A DNA stretch of 64,000 bases from Candidatus Manganitrophus noduliformans (GTDB taxonomy: Bacteria > Nitrospirota > Nitrospiria > SBBL01 > Manganitrophaceae): positions 1,054,001 to 1,118,000 of the forward strand of contig NZ_VTOW01000001.1 of the NCBI RefSeq assembly GCF_012184425.1, given 5' to 3'. Within the stretch, counting starts at the first letter, position 1; each line of letters starts with the position of its first letter. Positions 9,007 to 17,333 of this stretch are shown here, piece after piece. The notes under the pieces were generated by a model, which did not search any database, was not told the DNA's origin, and saw only the letters and a program-made list of their open reading frames with translations. Made by a program: the position numbers and the translations under genes.

Positions 9007-9398
9007 CAAATACAAGAAGTGATCGTATTAATATCTCTTCTGAAAAACACGATACTTATAAACACCTGACAGAGGGACCGACGTCGCCGTTTAAGACGAT
9101 GAAGGATCTATTTCTTACATCAGCTGCGATTGGTGTGGAGAAGGGAATTCGCAAAGCGATAGAGAAGCCAACATCAATCTTCGCGTGGTCGGTGTTTACA
9201 TCACAAGAAGATATCCCATTTCTTTATGCCTTGGTTTTAAGCATTGGTGAGCCGATCGACATTTTGCTAGAGCAAGGAAAGATCCTAGATCTTTTAGAAG
9301 AATATGCAAACACTGGCATAGAGGAGCTAGAACGTGAACTGTTATCATCCACTATGCCGTCACTTATGTTAGCCAACAAAATTCTAGAGGAGAGTTAA
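9003..9398 (+). CDS. DNA phosphorothioation-associated protein 4-like
   Basis: 131 residues, ATGA overlap with the SMC gene, last gene of the operon. The block YKHLTEGPTSPFKTMKDLFLTSAAIGVEKG resembles the small family called DNA phosphorothioation-associated protein 4, known only from dnd neighbourhoods and of unknown function. No catalytic motif, cysteine or membrane segment is seen; the C-terminal half is acidic helix (LLEEYANTGIEELEREL). It is not DndE, which has a different, basic, shorter sequence. Assigned from sequence memory and context. Confidence 0.6.
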   Translation: MTNTRSDRINISSEKHDTYKHLTEGPTSPFKTMKDLFLTSAAIGVEKGIRKAIEKPTSIFAWSVFTSQEDIPFLYALVLSIGEPIDILLEQGKILDLLEEYANTGIEELERELLSSTMPSLMLANKILEES

Positions 9399-9422
9399 TC
9401 CAAAACCGGGTCCGGATAGGAT

Positions 9423-9578
9423 TGGAGTTGCCCCTGTTAAACCGGACACAAAGAAGTGGTGGTTAAGGATGGTGACCATCATTTTCAATCCCTTGTGAGG
9501 ATCGTGGTTGTTGTAGTCTTCGAACCACTTCGGTAGCTGCTCTAAAACCGATTGAATGAACCCGAGCGGGTATCCCAT
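9423..9578 (-). mobile_element. Remnant of an IS3-family element (transposase C-terminus and terminal repeat)
   Basis: Reading leftward from 9578, LPKWFEDYNNHDPHKGLKM is the hallmark C-terminal block of IS3-family OrfB transposases. About 90 bp further, the top strand has an IS3-like terminal repeat at 9423-9448 (starts TGGAGTTGCCCC, ends ACCGGACA). The rest of the transposase and the other end are absent, so this is a truncated relic marking the right border of the Dnd island. Confidence 0.65.
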
Positions 9579-9690
9579 AGTCGAGAAAAATGTTGAACAA
9601 TAATCGATCTACTATCCCTAGACGTTGTAAAAGCGCTTCTAATTTGTACTTATTGCGTGGAAGCCGACTTCCGCGTACAGATCCCTGAAA

Positions 9691-9915
9691 TTAAAATGGC
9701 ATTTTCCTCTTTGCCTCTATATAAGGATAAGGGGGAAAGGGGAAAATAGCGTCTCCGCTCCGATCGATCCGCCTGTCCCACAGGCCGGCGAAGGAAAACG
9801 GCTTTCCCGCTTCTAAAATGATCCCCGCCGGGATCTTTCTCCAACTGACCAAATCGGTTTTCTCCCCTTCTCCCCCGTGATCACAGCAGAAATGTTTTGA
9901 AGACCTTTTGATCAA
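9691..9915 (-). pseudogene. Possible fragment of an SRAP (YedK/HMCES) gene
   Basis: A leftward open stretch contains KPFSFAGLWDRR preceded by SWRK at the right distance. This is like the PFAFAGLW(D/E)RW block and preceding EWKK of SOS-response-associated peptidases, which crosslink to abasic sites. The catalytic Cys2 end and the conserved His region are not found nearby. The match is short, so the call is tentative. Confidence 0.33.
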
Positions 9916-9974
9916 AAAGAAAGGATGTCTGATCCTTCAGCCTGAGAACCCTGACTTCTTGCCGATTGCTGTGC

Positions 9975-10270
9975 CTTTCACAGGAAAGCCCAGACGGAGA
10001 TGATCGAGATTCTCACCGGGGCAAGAAATCGGGGAGAGTATGAGGCCTTGCTCGCACCAAGGCGAGGGATGTGTTCGAAGACTACCATGATTGGCTCAGA
10101 TCGGGGCAGGTCCCCTTCTGGTGATCTGGCCGTTTTAAGGACATTGTCTCTCGCTCTGGAGGAGTATCAGAAAGAGAGTCTGACGGCGATCGTGGCGAAG
10201 GAGCTTGCCAGAAGGGGGGTGCGGCTTAGACCAGGGCAAAAAATCTCTTACTTCAATCTTCACTTCTTTG
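9975..10270 (+). pseudogene. Frameshifted C-terminus of a family B DNA polymerase
   Basis: Three pieces in two frames reproduce the end of bacterial PolB-type polymerases. EMIEILTGARNRGEYEALL is in one frame, ARDVFEDYHDWLRSGQVPF in the next, then DLAVLRTLSLALEEYQK and ARRGVRLRPGQKISY back in the first. At least two frameshifts separate the pieces and the catalytic palm is gone, so it is a dead remnant. It lies directly before a leftward DEDDh exonuclease gene. Confidence 0.6.
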
Positions 10271-10351
10271 CCGGGGGAGGTGCTTCCGGGACCCATTCGG
10301 CGGCAGGCAAGATGCAATCCGGATGGTCGGCGCGCGCCGAGTTCAAGTTGA

Positions 10352-10876
10352 TCATCTGACCGGCATCGGGACCAGTGCGCTCTTTTTCCCATGCTTTTGA
10401 GAAGCGAGGACGATCCGAGCGCACGCTTCGGCATCCGACAGGGGGTCGTGGTGGTGGAGCCGAATTCCGAGGAAGCGGCAGACATCGGGCAGGCGGGTCG
10501 GGTAGATCCCCCAGGCCGACCGGGCCAGCCTCACGGTGCAGACGAAACGGTGAGGCGGAGGCACGACCCCCGCCGCCTCACAGCAGGCGTTGAGTACGCT
10601 TTGATCGAAACGGGCGTTGTGGGTGGCGAGGAAGTCGGCTTCGGAAAGCCCCTTTCGGATAGTTGGCCACAGGTCTTTGAATGTCGGTTCCCCGGCGACC
10701 CGCCGCCAGTCGATCCCATGAAGATATGTGAAGACAAAGGAACGCCTCGGCGGCCGGATCAGATATTGCTCCCGCCGGACGATCTCCCCTCCGACCGCCG
10801 TCACCAGCGCGACGGCGCAGGCGCTATCAGGACCGTAATCGGCGATCTCGAAATCGATTGCGACAAAGCGAATCAT
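10352..10876 (-). CDS. DEDDh 3'-5' exonuclease (DNA polymerase III epsilon-like)
   Basis: 174 residues, a complete exonuclease domain. Exo I is VAIDFEIAD (D8, E10), Exo II is HNARFDQSVLN, and Exo III is H..DPLSDAEACA with the final His-Asp pair. Proteins of this size act as stand-alone proofreading or DNA-repair nucleases. Its 3' end abuts the decayed polymerase B relic, but it is itself intact. The ATG at 10876 gives the expected short lead into Exo I. Confidence 0.85.
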   Translation of the reverse strand: MIRFVAIDFEIADYGPDSACAVALVTAVGGEIVRREQYLIRPPRRSFVFTYLHGIDWRRVAGEPTFKDLWPTIRKGLSEADFLATHNARFDQSVLNACCEAAGVVPPPHRFVCTVRLARSAWGIYPTRLPDVCRFLGIRLHHHDPLSDAEACARIVLASQKHGKKSALVPMPVR

Positions 10877-11406
10877 TCCCCTTGCCAGAAGGTCTTTCTT
10901 TCGGGTCGAAGAATCCTCCCTCTCTGGGGGAGCTTCAATTTGGAATCCGTATGTTCCGCAGCAGGGCCTTGACGATAATTGTTTTGCGATCTTCCGTCAA
11001 GGAGAAAATGGCCTTCATATCACACTCTCCCAAAACCAAACTTCTGTTCTCGTTTAGGATTCCTGCCATCCTTCATTATTCAGTCGACCCTTTCTCCCGG
11101 ATTCAAGATCTCCTAAATCCAAGTGAAGCGGGCCCTGGTCTGCGTCGCTGATCAAAAACTTTGTCTTCGGAGAGGCCGACCCCTCCGAAGGGGCGGCGGT
11201 AGCTGTTTTAGGAACGCGGTTCTGGGTGCGCCATGTGGGAGGGCGGGTTCGTTTTATTCCCTCTGGAATGGGGATAAATGGAAACAAGACCTTTATAAAA
11301 TACGGATAAGTATACTTTAAATGTAGAGTATTAAACGTAACTCGACATATTATGGTGTTCCATAAGCTGTTCCCGAAGAAGAATATTAACCATCTTGGGA
11401 CAGCAT
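10877..11406. other. 530 bp without a convincing gene
   Basis: Short open stretches on both strands have no recognisable product. The stretch from about 11150 to 11300 is open on both strands and GC-rich, and may be decayed coding DNA. The last 100 bp are AT-richer and probably hold the promoter of the XRE gene that follows. Confidence 0.5.
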
Positions 11407-11733
11407 ATGAAAAAACCAATCAGAAAGCAGCTCGGAGCCAGGATCAAAGAGATTCGGAAAGCGAGGGGGTTGTCACAAGAGGATCTCGCCGAAAGGGTCG
11501 GAATCGAAGCCAAACACCTCAGCCGAATCGAGGTGGGTGGAAGCTATCCCTCTTTGGATAGGCTGGCGAAACTGGCCAAGGCATTGAATATCGAAATGAA
11601 GGACTTTTTTGAATTCGCTCATGAGTCCGGAAATTCCAGTGAGTTGAGAGAGGTGTTGAACAGTTTGATGAAGGAGGCGACCGAGGAGCAGTTGAAGATT
11701 GCGGTAAAGGTTTTAAGGGCGATTCTAATATAA
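11407..11733 (+). CDS. XRE-family helix-turn-helix regulator
   Basis: 108 residues from ATG 11407. An N-terminal cI/Cro-type HTH spans about residues 7-62 (LGARIKEIRKARGLSQEDLAERVGI, with YPSLDRLAKLAKAL as last helices). A short helical tail (EEQLKIAVKVLRAIL) probably serves dimerisation. Single-domain XRE proteins of this kind are common in mobile islands. An in-frame TTG at 11395 is possible but less likely. No clear partner gene; no operator could be defined. Confidence 0.85.
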   Translation: MKKPIRKQLGARIKEIRKARGLSQEDLAERVGIEAKHLSRIEVGGSYPSLDRLAKLAKALNIEMKDFFEFAHESGNSSELREVLNSLMKEATEEQLKIAVKVLRAILI

Positions 11734-11784
11734 ATCGGTTTGAAATTTTCCGTCGAGGGAGAATGTCGATCCCCGACTTTTTAC

Positions 11785-11824
11785 TGTAGCGGATCAGCGA
11801 CTTTTCAGTCGCGGATCTGCTACA
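11785..11824. terminator. Long stem-loop after the XRE gene
   Basis: Eighteen-base arms (TGTAGCGGATCAGCGACT and AGTCGCGGATCTGCTACA) pair around a TTTC loop with two mismatches. It lies 50 bp after the XRE stop. No T-run follows, so it is either a factor-assisted terminator or a dispersed hairpin repeat. Confidence 0.5.
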
Positions 11825-12169
11825 CACATCCGATTTAATTGAATTTAAAGGCATTTTCAGTTCAATGGCATCTCGGTCAAGGAGGGGGTGTCGCATCTTC
11901 GCTACGCCTGCTCTCTCTCGACGGATCGCATCTTGATTGCGGTTTTCGGATATCCTCCGCTTTTATGAATCACCGTTGTCGGACCGTGGCGCGGAAGCAT
12001 ATGAAACGCCGAAGGTTTTTGAATCCTCCGTCCGAAAATTTCATCGATGATGCGCCGCTGAGAACCATCGACTTCCGGGGTATACCGTGTTTGGTACAGG
12101 AGTTGCTGATAGGCGCTCCGTCTCTGCTTCTTGATCTTACGAACCGGAAGATAACCCGATGGAGGAAAA
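11825..12169. other. 345 bp leader before the TonB receptor gene, no gene recognised
   Basis: Both strands contain open stretches but no product I recognise. A purine-rich ribosome-binding site (GGAGG) precedes ATG 12170. I could not make out a promoter or a known riboswitch. Confidence 0.45.
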
Positions 12170-14158
12170 ATGATTGCCATGCTCCGATACCAAAGACGAC
12201 TACTCTTTGTTTCCATGATTCTGTTATGCAGCGTCCAAGCCTCGGTTTGGGGCGAGGAGATTGAGTCCAAGATGTTATCGAAAGCGGAAGAGGTAAAGGA
12301 TGAGGATGGAACCTGGGAATCCGAGTTGAAAACGACGGGCTTTTATAACGAACTCGCTCTCCTCGCCTCCGAGAATCGCGTTTTCACCGCATCGAAGCGG
12401 GTCGAAGCGATCCGGACGGCGCCGACGGCTGTTTCTGTGGTCTCCTCGGATCACCTTCGGCCGCTCAGCGCGAGGTATCTCCCCCAGGTCCTCCGCCTCT
12501 TTCCCGGGATCGATGTCCTTCAAATCACCAGGACCGAATTCACGGTTGGCATACGGGGCTTTGCTAATCGGGGCAATTTCCGTCCAAGGGATGTCCTGGT
12601 CCTGGTAGACGGCCGGACGGTCTATGATGACTTTTCGGGAAGCGTGGAGTGGGAAACGCTCGACATCTTTCCGCAAGATGTGGGGAAGATCGAGGTTCTC
12701 CGGGGGGCGGCGTCGGCCATCCACGGGGCGAACGCGGCCAGAAGCGTCATCAACATCATCACGAGACCACCGGAGGCCCTCCCGCCGTTCGAGTCAAACA
12801 CCTCCTTCGCCGGGCGTGAAGGTTTTCGTCAGCGGATCGCGGCAGGCTCATCGGAGGGGCTTTATAAATGGAAGGTGACCGGCGGTTACGACCAGGCGGA
12901 GATCTGGGATCGTTTCGCGGATATCTCTTTGTCCGATGATCAGGGAGCTCGGACCTGGCGCTTCAATACGGTGGTCGCGAAGGAACTCTCCGGAGGGGCC
13001 GAACTGAGGTTGGGGGGCGGGACGAACAGGGGAGAGCTTCTTCAGACGACGACCTCCGGGATCCTTCTTCGCAACGATCAATCGACCGATCATCTCCGGC
13101 TGGAGTACGAGCATCCGTCGTATTCGATCCGATCGTACTGGAACCACCGCAAGATCGATTCGAATGATCCGGAAACCGGAGAGTTCGTGAGTACCCGGAC
13201 GCAAAACCTCTACGATCTCGAAGCGGTCCATCGGGTCATTCGGTTCGGGAGGAGCAGCTTCTCCTGGGGCGGGACGGTCCGGTTCACCGAGGTCAAGGCC
13301 GACAGCATCGGGGGCGAAGAAGGCCAGGTCACGGCCGGCCTCTTTCTGGATGAGCAGTACAACGTAACCGATCGTCTCCTCCTCCGACTGGCCGGCCGCC
13401 TGGACTATCATGAGGAGGCAGGATATCAATTTTCTCCTCGGGCGGGGCTCTCCTATCAGATCCATCCGAAGCATATGCTGAAGGCCGCCGTCAATGTCGG
13501 TTACCGGAATCCGACCCTGGCGGACAACTTTCTCGATCTTGCGATTCTGGAGGGGCCCGACGCGACGGTCTTCATCAAGGGGAACAGAGATCTGAAGCCG
13601 GAGGAATCGATCTGGTACGAGGCCGGGTATCTCGGGCGGTTTGTCCCCGGCCTGACGCTGGGGCTCGATCTCTTTTATGTCGTCACCGACCGCTTCATTC
13701 GGGCGGCGTTCGTTCCCCCCGACACCCTCACCTTCGTCAATTCAAACGACAAGGTCGAAGGCGGAGGAGGGGAGTTATGGGGACAATATGAGCTGACCTC
13801 CTCCCTCCGTCTGATCGCGAATTACGGTTATCGTAAATTCCGCGAGAACGGGGTCGAGAACAGGGCGACCGCGCCGAACCAGGTAAACGCGGGGCTTCTC
13901 TACAGCGACCGGCTGACGGGGGCGCTGACGGTGCATTACCGGGATCGGGCCGAGTGGCCGTTCCCCAGCGGTCCGGATTTCTCGCCGGTTCAGGAGGCCT
14001 ACTATACCCTGAATCTCTTCCTGGGCTATCAATTCACGAAGAGCCTGGGCGGGCAGATCGAGGCCTACAACTTCACCAACAGGAAACACCGTGAACTTCC
14101 CGCGCTCGGGGAAGAGATACCGATGGAGCTGATATTCACGATCAATTACCGAGTCTGA
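12170..14158 (+). CDS. TonB-dependent outer-membrane receptor
   Basis: 662 residues with an N-terminal signal peptide (RRLLFVSMILLCSVQASVWG). The plug domain follows: RTAPTAVSVVSSDHLR, VRIRGF-like VGIRGFANRGN, DVLVLVDGRTVYD, and IEVLRGAASAIHGANAARSVINIITR. The rest is an alternating beta-barrel ending in an aromatic/basic strand (LIFTINYRV). It should import a scarce ligand such as a metal chelate, energised by TonB. The ligand cannot be read from sequence. It leads a rightward set with a surface peptidase, a substrate-binding protein and a two-component pair. Confidence 0.9.
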   Translation: MIAMLRYQRRLLFVSMILLCSVQASVWGEEIESKMLSKAEEVKDEDGTWESELKTTGFYNELALLASENRVFTASKRVEAIRTAPTAVSVVSSDHLRPLSARYLPQVLRLFPGIDVLQITRTEFTVGIRGFANRGNFRPRDVLVLVDGRTVYDDFSGSVEWETLDIFPQDVGKIEVLRGAASAIHGANAARSVINIITRPPEALPPFESNTSFAGREGFRQRIAAGSSEGLYKWKVTGGYDQAEIWDRFADISLSDDQGARTWRFNTVVAKELSGGAELRLGGGTNRGELLQTTTSGILLRNDQSTDHLRLEYEHPSYSIRSYWNHRKIDSNDPETGEFVSTRTQNLYDLEAVHRVIRFGRSSFSWGGTVRFTEVKADSIGGEEGQVTAGLFLDEQYNVTDRLLLRLAGRLDYHEEAGYQFSPRAGLSYQIHPKHMLKAAVNVGYRNPTLADNFLDLAILEGPDATVFIKGNRDLKPEESIWYEAGYLGRFVPGLTLGLDLFYVVTDRFIRAAFVPPDTLTFVNSNDKVEGGGGELWGQYELTSSLRLIANYGYRKFRENGVENRATAPNQVNAGLLYSDRLTGALTVHYRDRAEWPFPSGPDFSPVQEAYYTLNLFLGYQFTKSLGGQIEAYNFTNRKHRELPALGEEIPMELIFTINYRV

Positions 14159-14204
14159 ACGATTCAGCCCGATGTCGTCACGGATCACACAAAGGGAGTC
14201 TTGT

Positions 14205-16322
14205 ATGAAGATTCGATCAGGTTACCTTTTCATCATTCTTTTTTTTCTTTCGGCCTGTGCAGGTCAACGTTCTTCTCGACCGACCCCTTCGATTGCGGGG
14301 GAATTCCAAAACGAGGCGGTCCGGGGAAATACGATCCGCCACCACGATCTGACGCTTCATCTGGAGCTTTCCTCCGGCCAGATACGCGTGGTGGATGAAA
14401 TCGAGATGTTCGTGGTCGCCGCCGATGTCAAGTTGCATCTCAATAAAGCGATGCAGATCGAGTCGATCGCTTACCGGGATCAACCCCTGCAGCATGCCGT
14501 CGTCGAAACGGACAAGGAAGAGAGGGACACGGTCGCCGTCCGGCTTCCGGAGGAGTCGGTCGGGAAGACCGTCAAAATCACTGTGAGATATCACGGGAGC
14601 TTTCCCCCGATCGATTTCAGCGATGCACGCCACCGCGGGACCGAAGTGCGGGCCTACATCAACAAAGATGCCGCGTTGTTGCTCTCGAACGCCCATTGGT
14701 ATCTAAGAATCCCGGAACAGACGGCCCTGATCACCTACGACCTGAAGGTCCACTCGCCGGCCGGACAGGAGGTGATCAGCGCCGGAGAGAAGATTCCTCC
14801 GGGCGGATTCATTTCAAAGAGGGACTATACGCTCTTCAGAATGCGCCGGCCGACCGATGAGATCAATCTTGTCAGCGGACCCTATCATGTCAAGAAACAA
14901 CAGGCCGGATCGATCGCGCTCTATACCTTCTTTACAAAAGAAGATCCTGAACTGGAGAAGATCTATTTCGAGGCCATGAAGGCGCACCTCAAGACGTTTC
15001 AGGAGCGATTCGGCCCCTATCCCTATGAGGCGATGTCGGTGGTGGCGACCCCGCTCATGGAGGGGTTGGGATTCCCCGGCTTCACCTTGATCGGTGAGAG
15101 GCTCCTGCGCATCCCGAATCTACCTCAGACCAGTCTGGGCCACGAGATCCTCCACAACTGGTTCGGGAACGGCGTTTATGTCGATATCGATCAGGGCAAC
15201 TGGTCGGAGGGGCTGGTGACCTATCTGATCGATCATCACTTCTCGATCGAGCGGCAGGGGGGTGCCGCGGCGCGGCGGGGGCTGCTGGAGCACTATTCCA
15301 TCTACACACGATCCGGCCCGGAGCCTAGCCTGACCGACTTTCAGGAAAGGGAGACCCCGGAGCAGATGGCGGTCGGCTATGAGAAGGGGGCGTTCGTCTT
15401 CGGGATGCTCGAACGGCAACTGGGCCGGGATCGTTTCGATCAGGCCTTGCGGCGTCTGGCGAAAGAGAGAATGTTCCGGGCGGCGTCATGGAGGGATCTG
15501 CAATCGGTATTTGAATCGGCCTCTGGAGGTTCGCTGGACGAGTTTTTCCGCCAATGGATCTACGGCGCGGGCGCCCCGACCCTCCGGATCGAAAAGGCGA
15601 ATCTTAGTCCGGATCGACGCGAGGCATCCCTCACGTTGATCTCCGAACCGCCTTTCCGATACGAGGTGCCGATCGAGATCAAGACGGATGGCGAGACGAT
15701 CACAACGGTTGTCGCGGTGAACGGCTCTCCGCAGACGGTGATATTGAAGGCCCCTTCGACGATTCAGGCCGTGACTGTCGATCCGGACTATATCGTTCTT
15801 CGAAAGCTCCTTTCCGAAGAGCTGCCAACGACGATCGCCTCCGTTTTGGAGACCGATGCGGAGCTTCCGGTCGTCTTCTCGGAGGCCCTCAGCGAGGAAG
15901 AGCGCGGGATCTACGAGTATTTCTTGGAGGTCTCCGAGATCAGATATCGCGAGATCCGAAGGGTGGAGGAGGCGGAAGGTCCGACCCTCCTGATGGGGCC
16001 CCCTTCAGAAACCGGAGAGATCGGAGGGTGGTCGCCCCAAGGGGTCCCCTGGAAATGGGAGGGGGGATCGCTCGCGATCGAAGGGGCCAGGGTGGCTGGC
16101 GGGAAAGAGGCGGCCGTCCTGGCCTGGCGGGGTCCGAAGGGGAGCGATCAGCCGGTCGTCTGGATCGTCGGATACAGCCGTGACGGCTTCGGGTCGTTGG
16201 CGATGCGGTTGGGATACTTTACGGCGTCGAGCTATGTGCTGCTCCGCGAGGGGAAGTCGCCGTTCCGGGGAGAGTGGAAGTCGAACGAAAGGCCGCTCCA
16301 CGTCTCGTTTTCTCAGGGATAG
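14205..16322 (+). CDS. M1-family metallopeptidase, lipoprotein
   Basis: 705 residues from ATG 14205, behind AAAGGGAGT. The signal peptide ends in a lipobox (FLSAC), so it should be a lipid-anchored periplasmic or surface enzyme. The gluzincin motif HEILHNWFGNGVYVD gives zinc ligands H313 and H317 with E314 catalytic; the third ligand is E335 in GNWSEGL. A C-terminal extension of about 250 residues has no recognised domain. A start 33 bp earlier would place a poor leader before the lipobox. It may trim peptides or ligands for the receptor upstream; this is inference. Confidence 0.85.
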   Translation: MKIRSGYLFIILFFLSACAGQRSSRPTPSIAGEFQNEAVRGNTIRHHDLTLHLELSSGQIRVVDEIEMFVVAADVKLHLNKAMQIESIAYRDQPLQHAVVETDKEERDTVAVRLPEESVGKTVKITVRYHGSFPPIDFSDARHRGTEVRAYINKDAALLLSNAHWYLRIPEQTALITYDLKVHSPAGQEVISAGEKIPPGGFISKRDYTLFRMRRPTDEINLVSGPYHVKKQQAGSIALYTFFTKEDPELEKIYFEAMKAHLKTFQERFGPYPYEAMSVVATPLMEGLGFPGFTLIGERLLRIPNLPQTSLGHEILHNWFGNGVYVDIDQGNWSEGLVTYLIDHHFSIERQGGAAARRGLLEHYSIYTRSGPEPSLTDFQERETPEQMAVGYEKGAFVFGMLERQLGRDRFDQALRRLAKERMFRAASWRDLQSVFESASGGSLDEFFRQWIYGAGAPTLRIEKANLSPDRREASLTLISEPPFRYEVPIEIKTDGETITTVVAVNGSPQTVILKAPSTIQAVTVDPDYIVLRKLLSEELPTTIASVLETDAELPVVFSEALSEEERGIYEYFLEVSEIRYREIRRVEEAEGPTLLMGPPSETGEIGGWSPQGVPWKWEGGSLAIEGARVAGGKEAAVLAWRGPKGSDQPVVWIVGYSRDGFGSLAMRLGYFTASSYVLLREGKSPFRGEWKSNERPLHVSFSQG

Positions 16323-16334
16323 GGCTGGTTAGGG

Positions 16335-17333
16335 ATGAGTGAACCAGCCCGATATCCGTTTCCGAGTCACGCTTCGTTCTACAAGAGAGGTCATGTGCGC
16401 ACCAAAGTCGTATCGATCCTGATCATCATCGTCGCCCTTGTCTCTCTGCAGTGGCGATCTGCGGAAGGCTCGGAGCGCCCGATCGCGATCCTGGTCGGCG
16501 CCGATATCGCGCCGTATCAGAGCGCGGCGAAGGGAGCAAGGGAGGCCCTGAGCGGTCATCGCACGCTGACTTATCTCCTGGATGAAAGCCCGGATCGGAT
16601 GCTCCATACGATGGAGAAGGTCTCTCTGGTTTCCCCCAGGGCGGTGATCGCCATCGGAAGCCAGGCGATCCTTGCCCTCAAGGCGAATCCGATCGACGCA
16701 CCCGTCGTTTTCTGTCTGGTCATCGACCATGAAGACGGATTGGAGGTCCCGCAATCGTGGGGGATCTCGATGCATCCCCTCCCGAGGGAGGCGTATGATC
16801 GGATCCGGCAGGTGTTCCCAAGGAGCCGGATCGCGATCCCCTACAATCCGGAGAGGACGGGGGCCCTCGTTGAAGCGCTCGTCGCCCATTTCAGGGACAC
16901 ATCGATTCAACTGGTTCCGATGATCATCCGGAAGCCGTCCGAGATCGCCCCCGTCCTCCGGACGATGCGGTCGCAGTTCGACGCGCTCTGGCTTCTTCCG
17001 GACGGGAGCTTCATCGATTCTCTGTCGGCGCGGGCCATCATCGAGTATTCCATCGACGAGCGTCTCCCGATTCTCGGTTTTTCTGAGGCGCTGACCAAGA
17101 ATGGAGCGGTCCTTTCGGTGGCCGGCAATTACGAAGACATGGGCCGGCAGGCCGCGGAGACGGCAAGACGTGTCATCTCCGGGGAGAGGCCTCTGAGGAT
17201 CCAGCCGCCGAGGCAGCTCGACACGTTCATTAATGTCCGGGTCGCCCGGATTCTGAATCTTCCTGTCGGGGGAACGTTCCTGGCGTTCGCCGACCGTATC
17301 TATCCGACAGATCCGGATCTGAGGATGCCATGA
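16335..17333 (+). CDS. ABC-type substrate-binding protein (ABC_sub_bind family)
   Basis: 332 residues; N-terminal membrane/signal segment, then a two-lobed periplasmic-binding fold: RPIAILVGADIAPYQSAAKGAREAL, AVIAIGSQAILAL, PVVFCLVIDHE, RIAIPYNPERTGALVEAL, FDALWLLPDGSFI and ERLPILGFSEALTKNGAVLSVAGNYEDMGRQAA. No permease or ATPase gene is next to it. It overlaps the histidine kinase gene by 4 bp (ATGA), which suggests that it acts as a sensory binding protein for the kinase. A GTG at 16395 would give a shorter leader. Confidence 0.8.
   Translation: MSEPARYPFPSHASFYKRGHVRTKVVSILIIIVALVSLQWRSAEGSERPIAILVGADIAPYQSAAKGAREALSGHRTLTYLLDESPDRMLHTMEKVSLVSPRAVIAIGSQAILALKANPIDAPVVFCLVIDHEDGLEVPQSWGISMHPLPREAYDRIRQVFPRSRIAIPYNPERTGALVEALVAHFRDTSIQLVPMIIRKPSEIAPVLRTMRSQFDALWLLPDGSFIDSLSARAIIEYSIDERLPILGFSEALTKNGAVLSVAGNYEDMGRQAAETARRVISGERPLRIQPPRQLDTFINVRVARILNLPVGGTFLAFADRIYPTDPDLRMP

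Noticed and set aside
9003-9398. This gene as the missing dndE
   Set aside because: DndE is about 110 residues, with a basic ribbon-helix-helix-like sequence. The protein here is acidic and matches the Dnd-associated 4 pattern instead.
11839-12270. Overlapping open stretches on both strands before the TonB receptor
   Set aside because: Neither product shows a domain, good start or codon pattern, and both run into the clear receptor gene.
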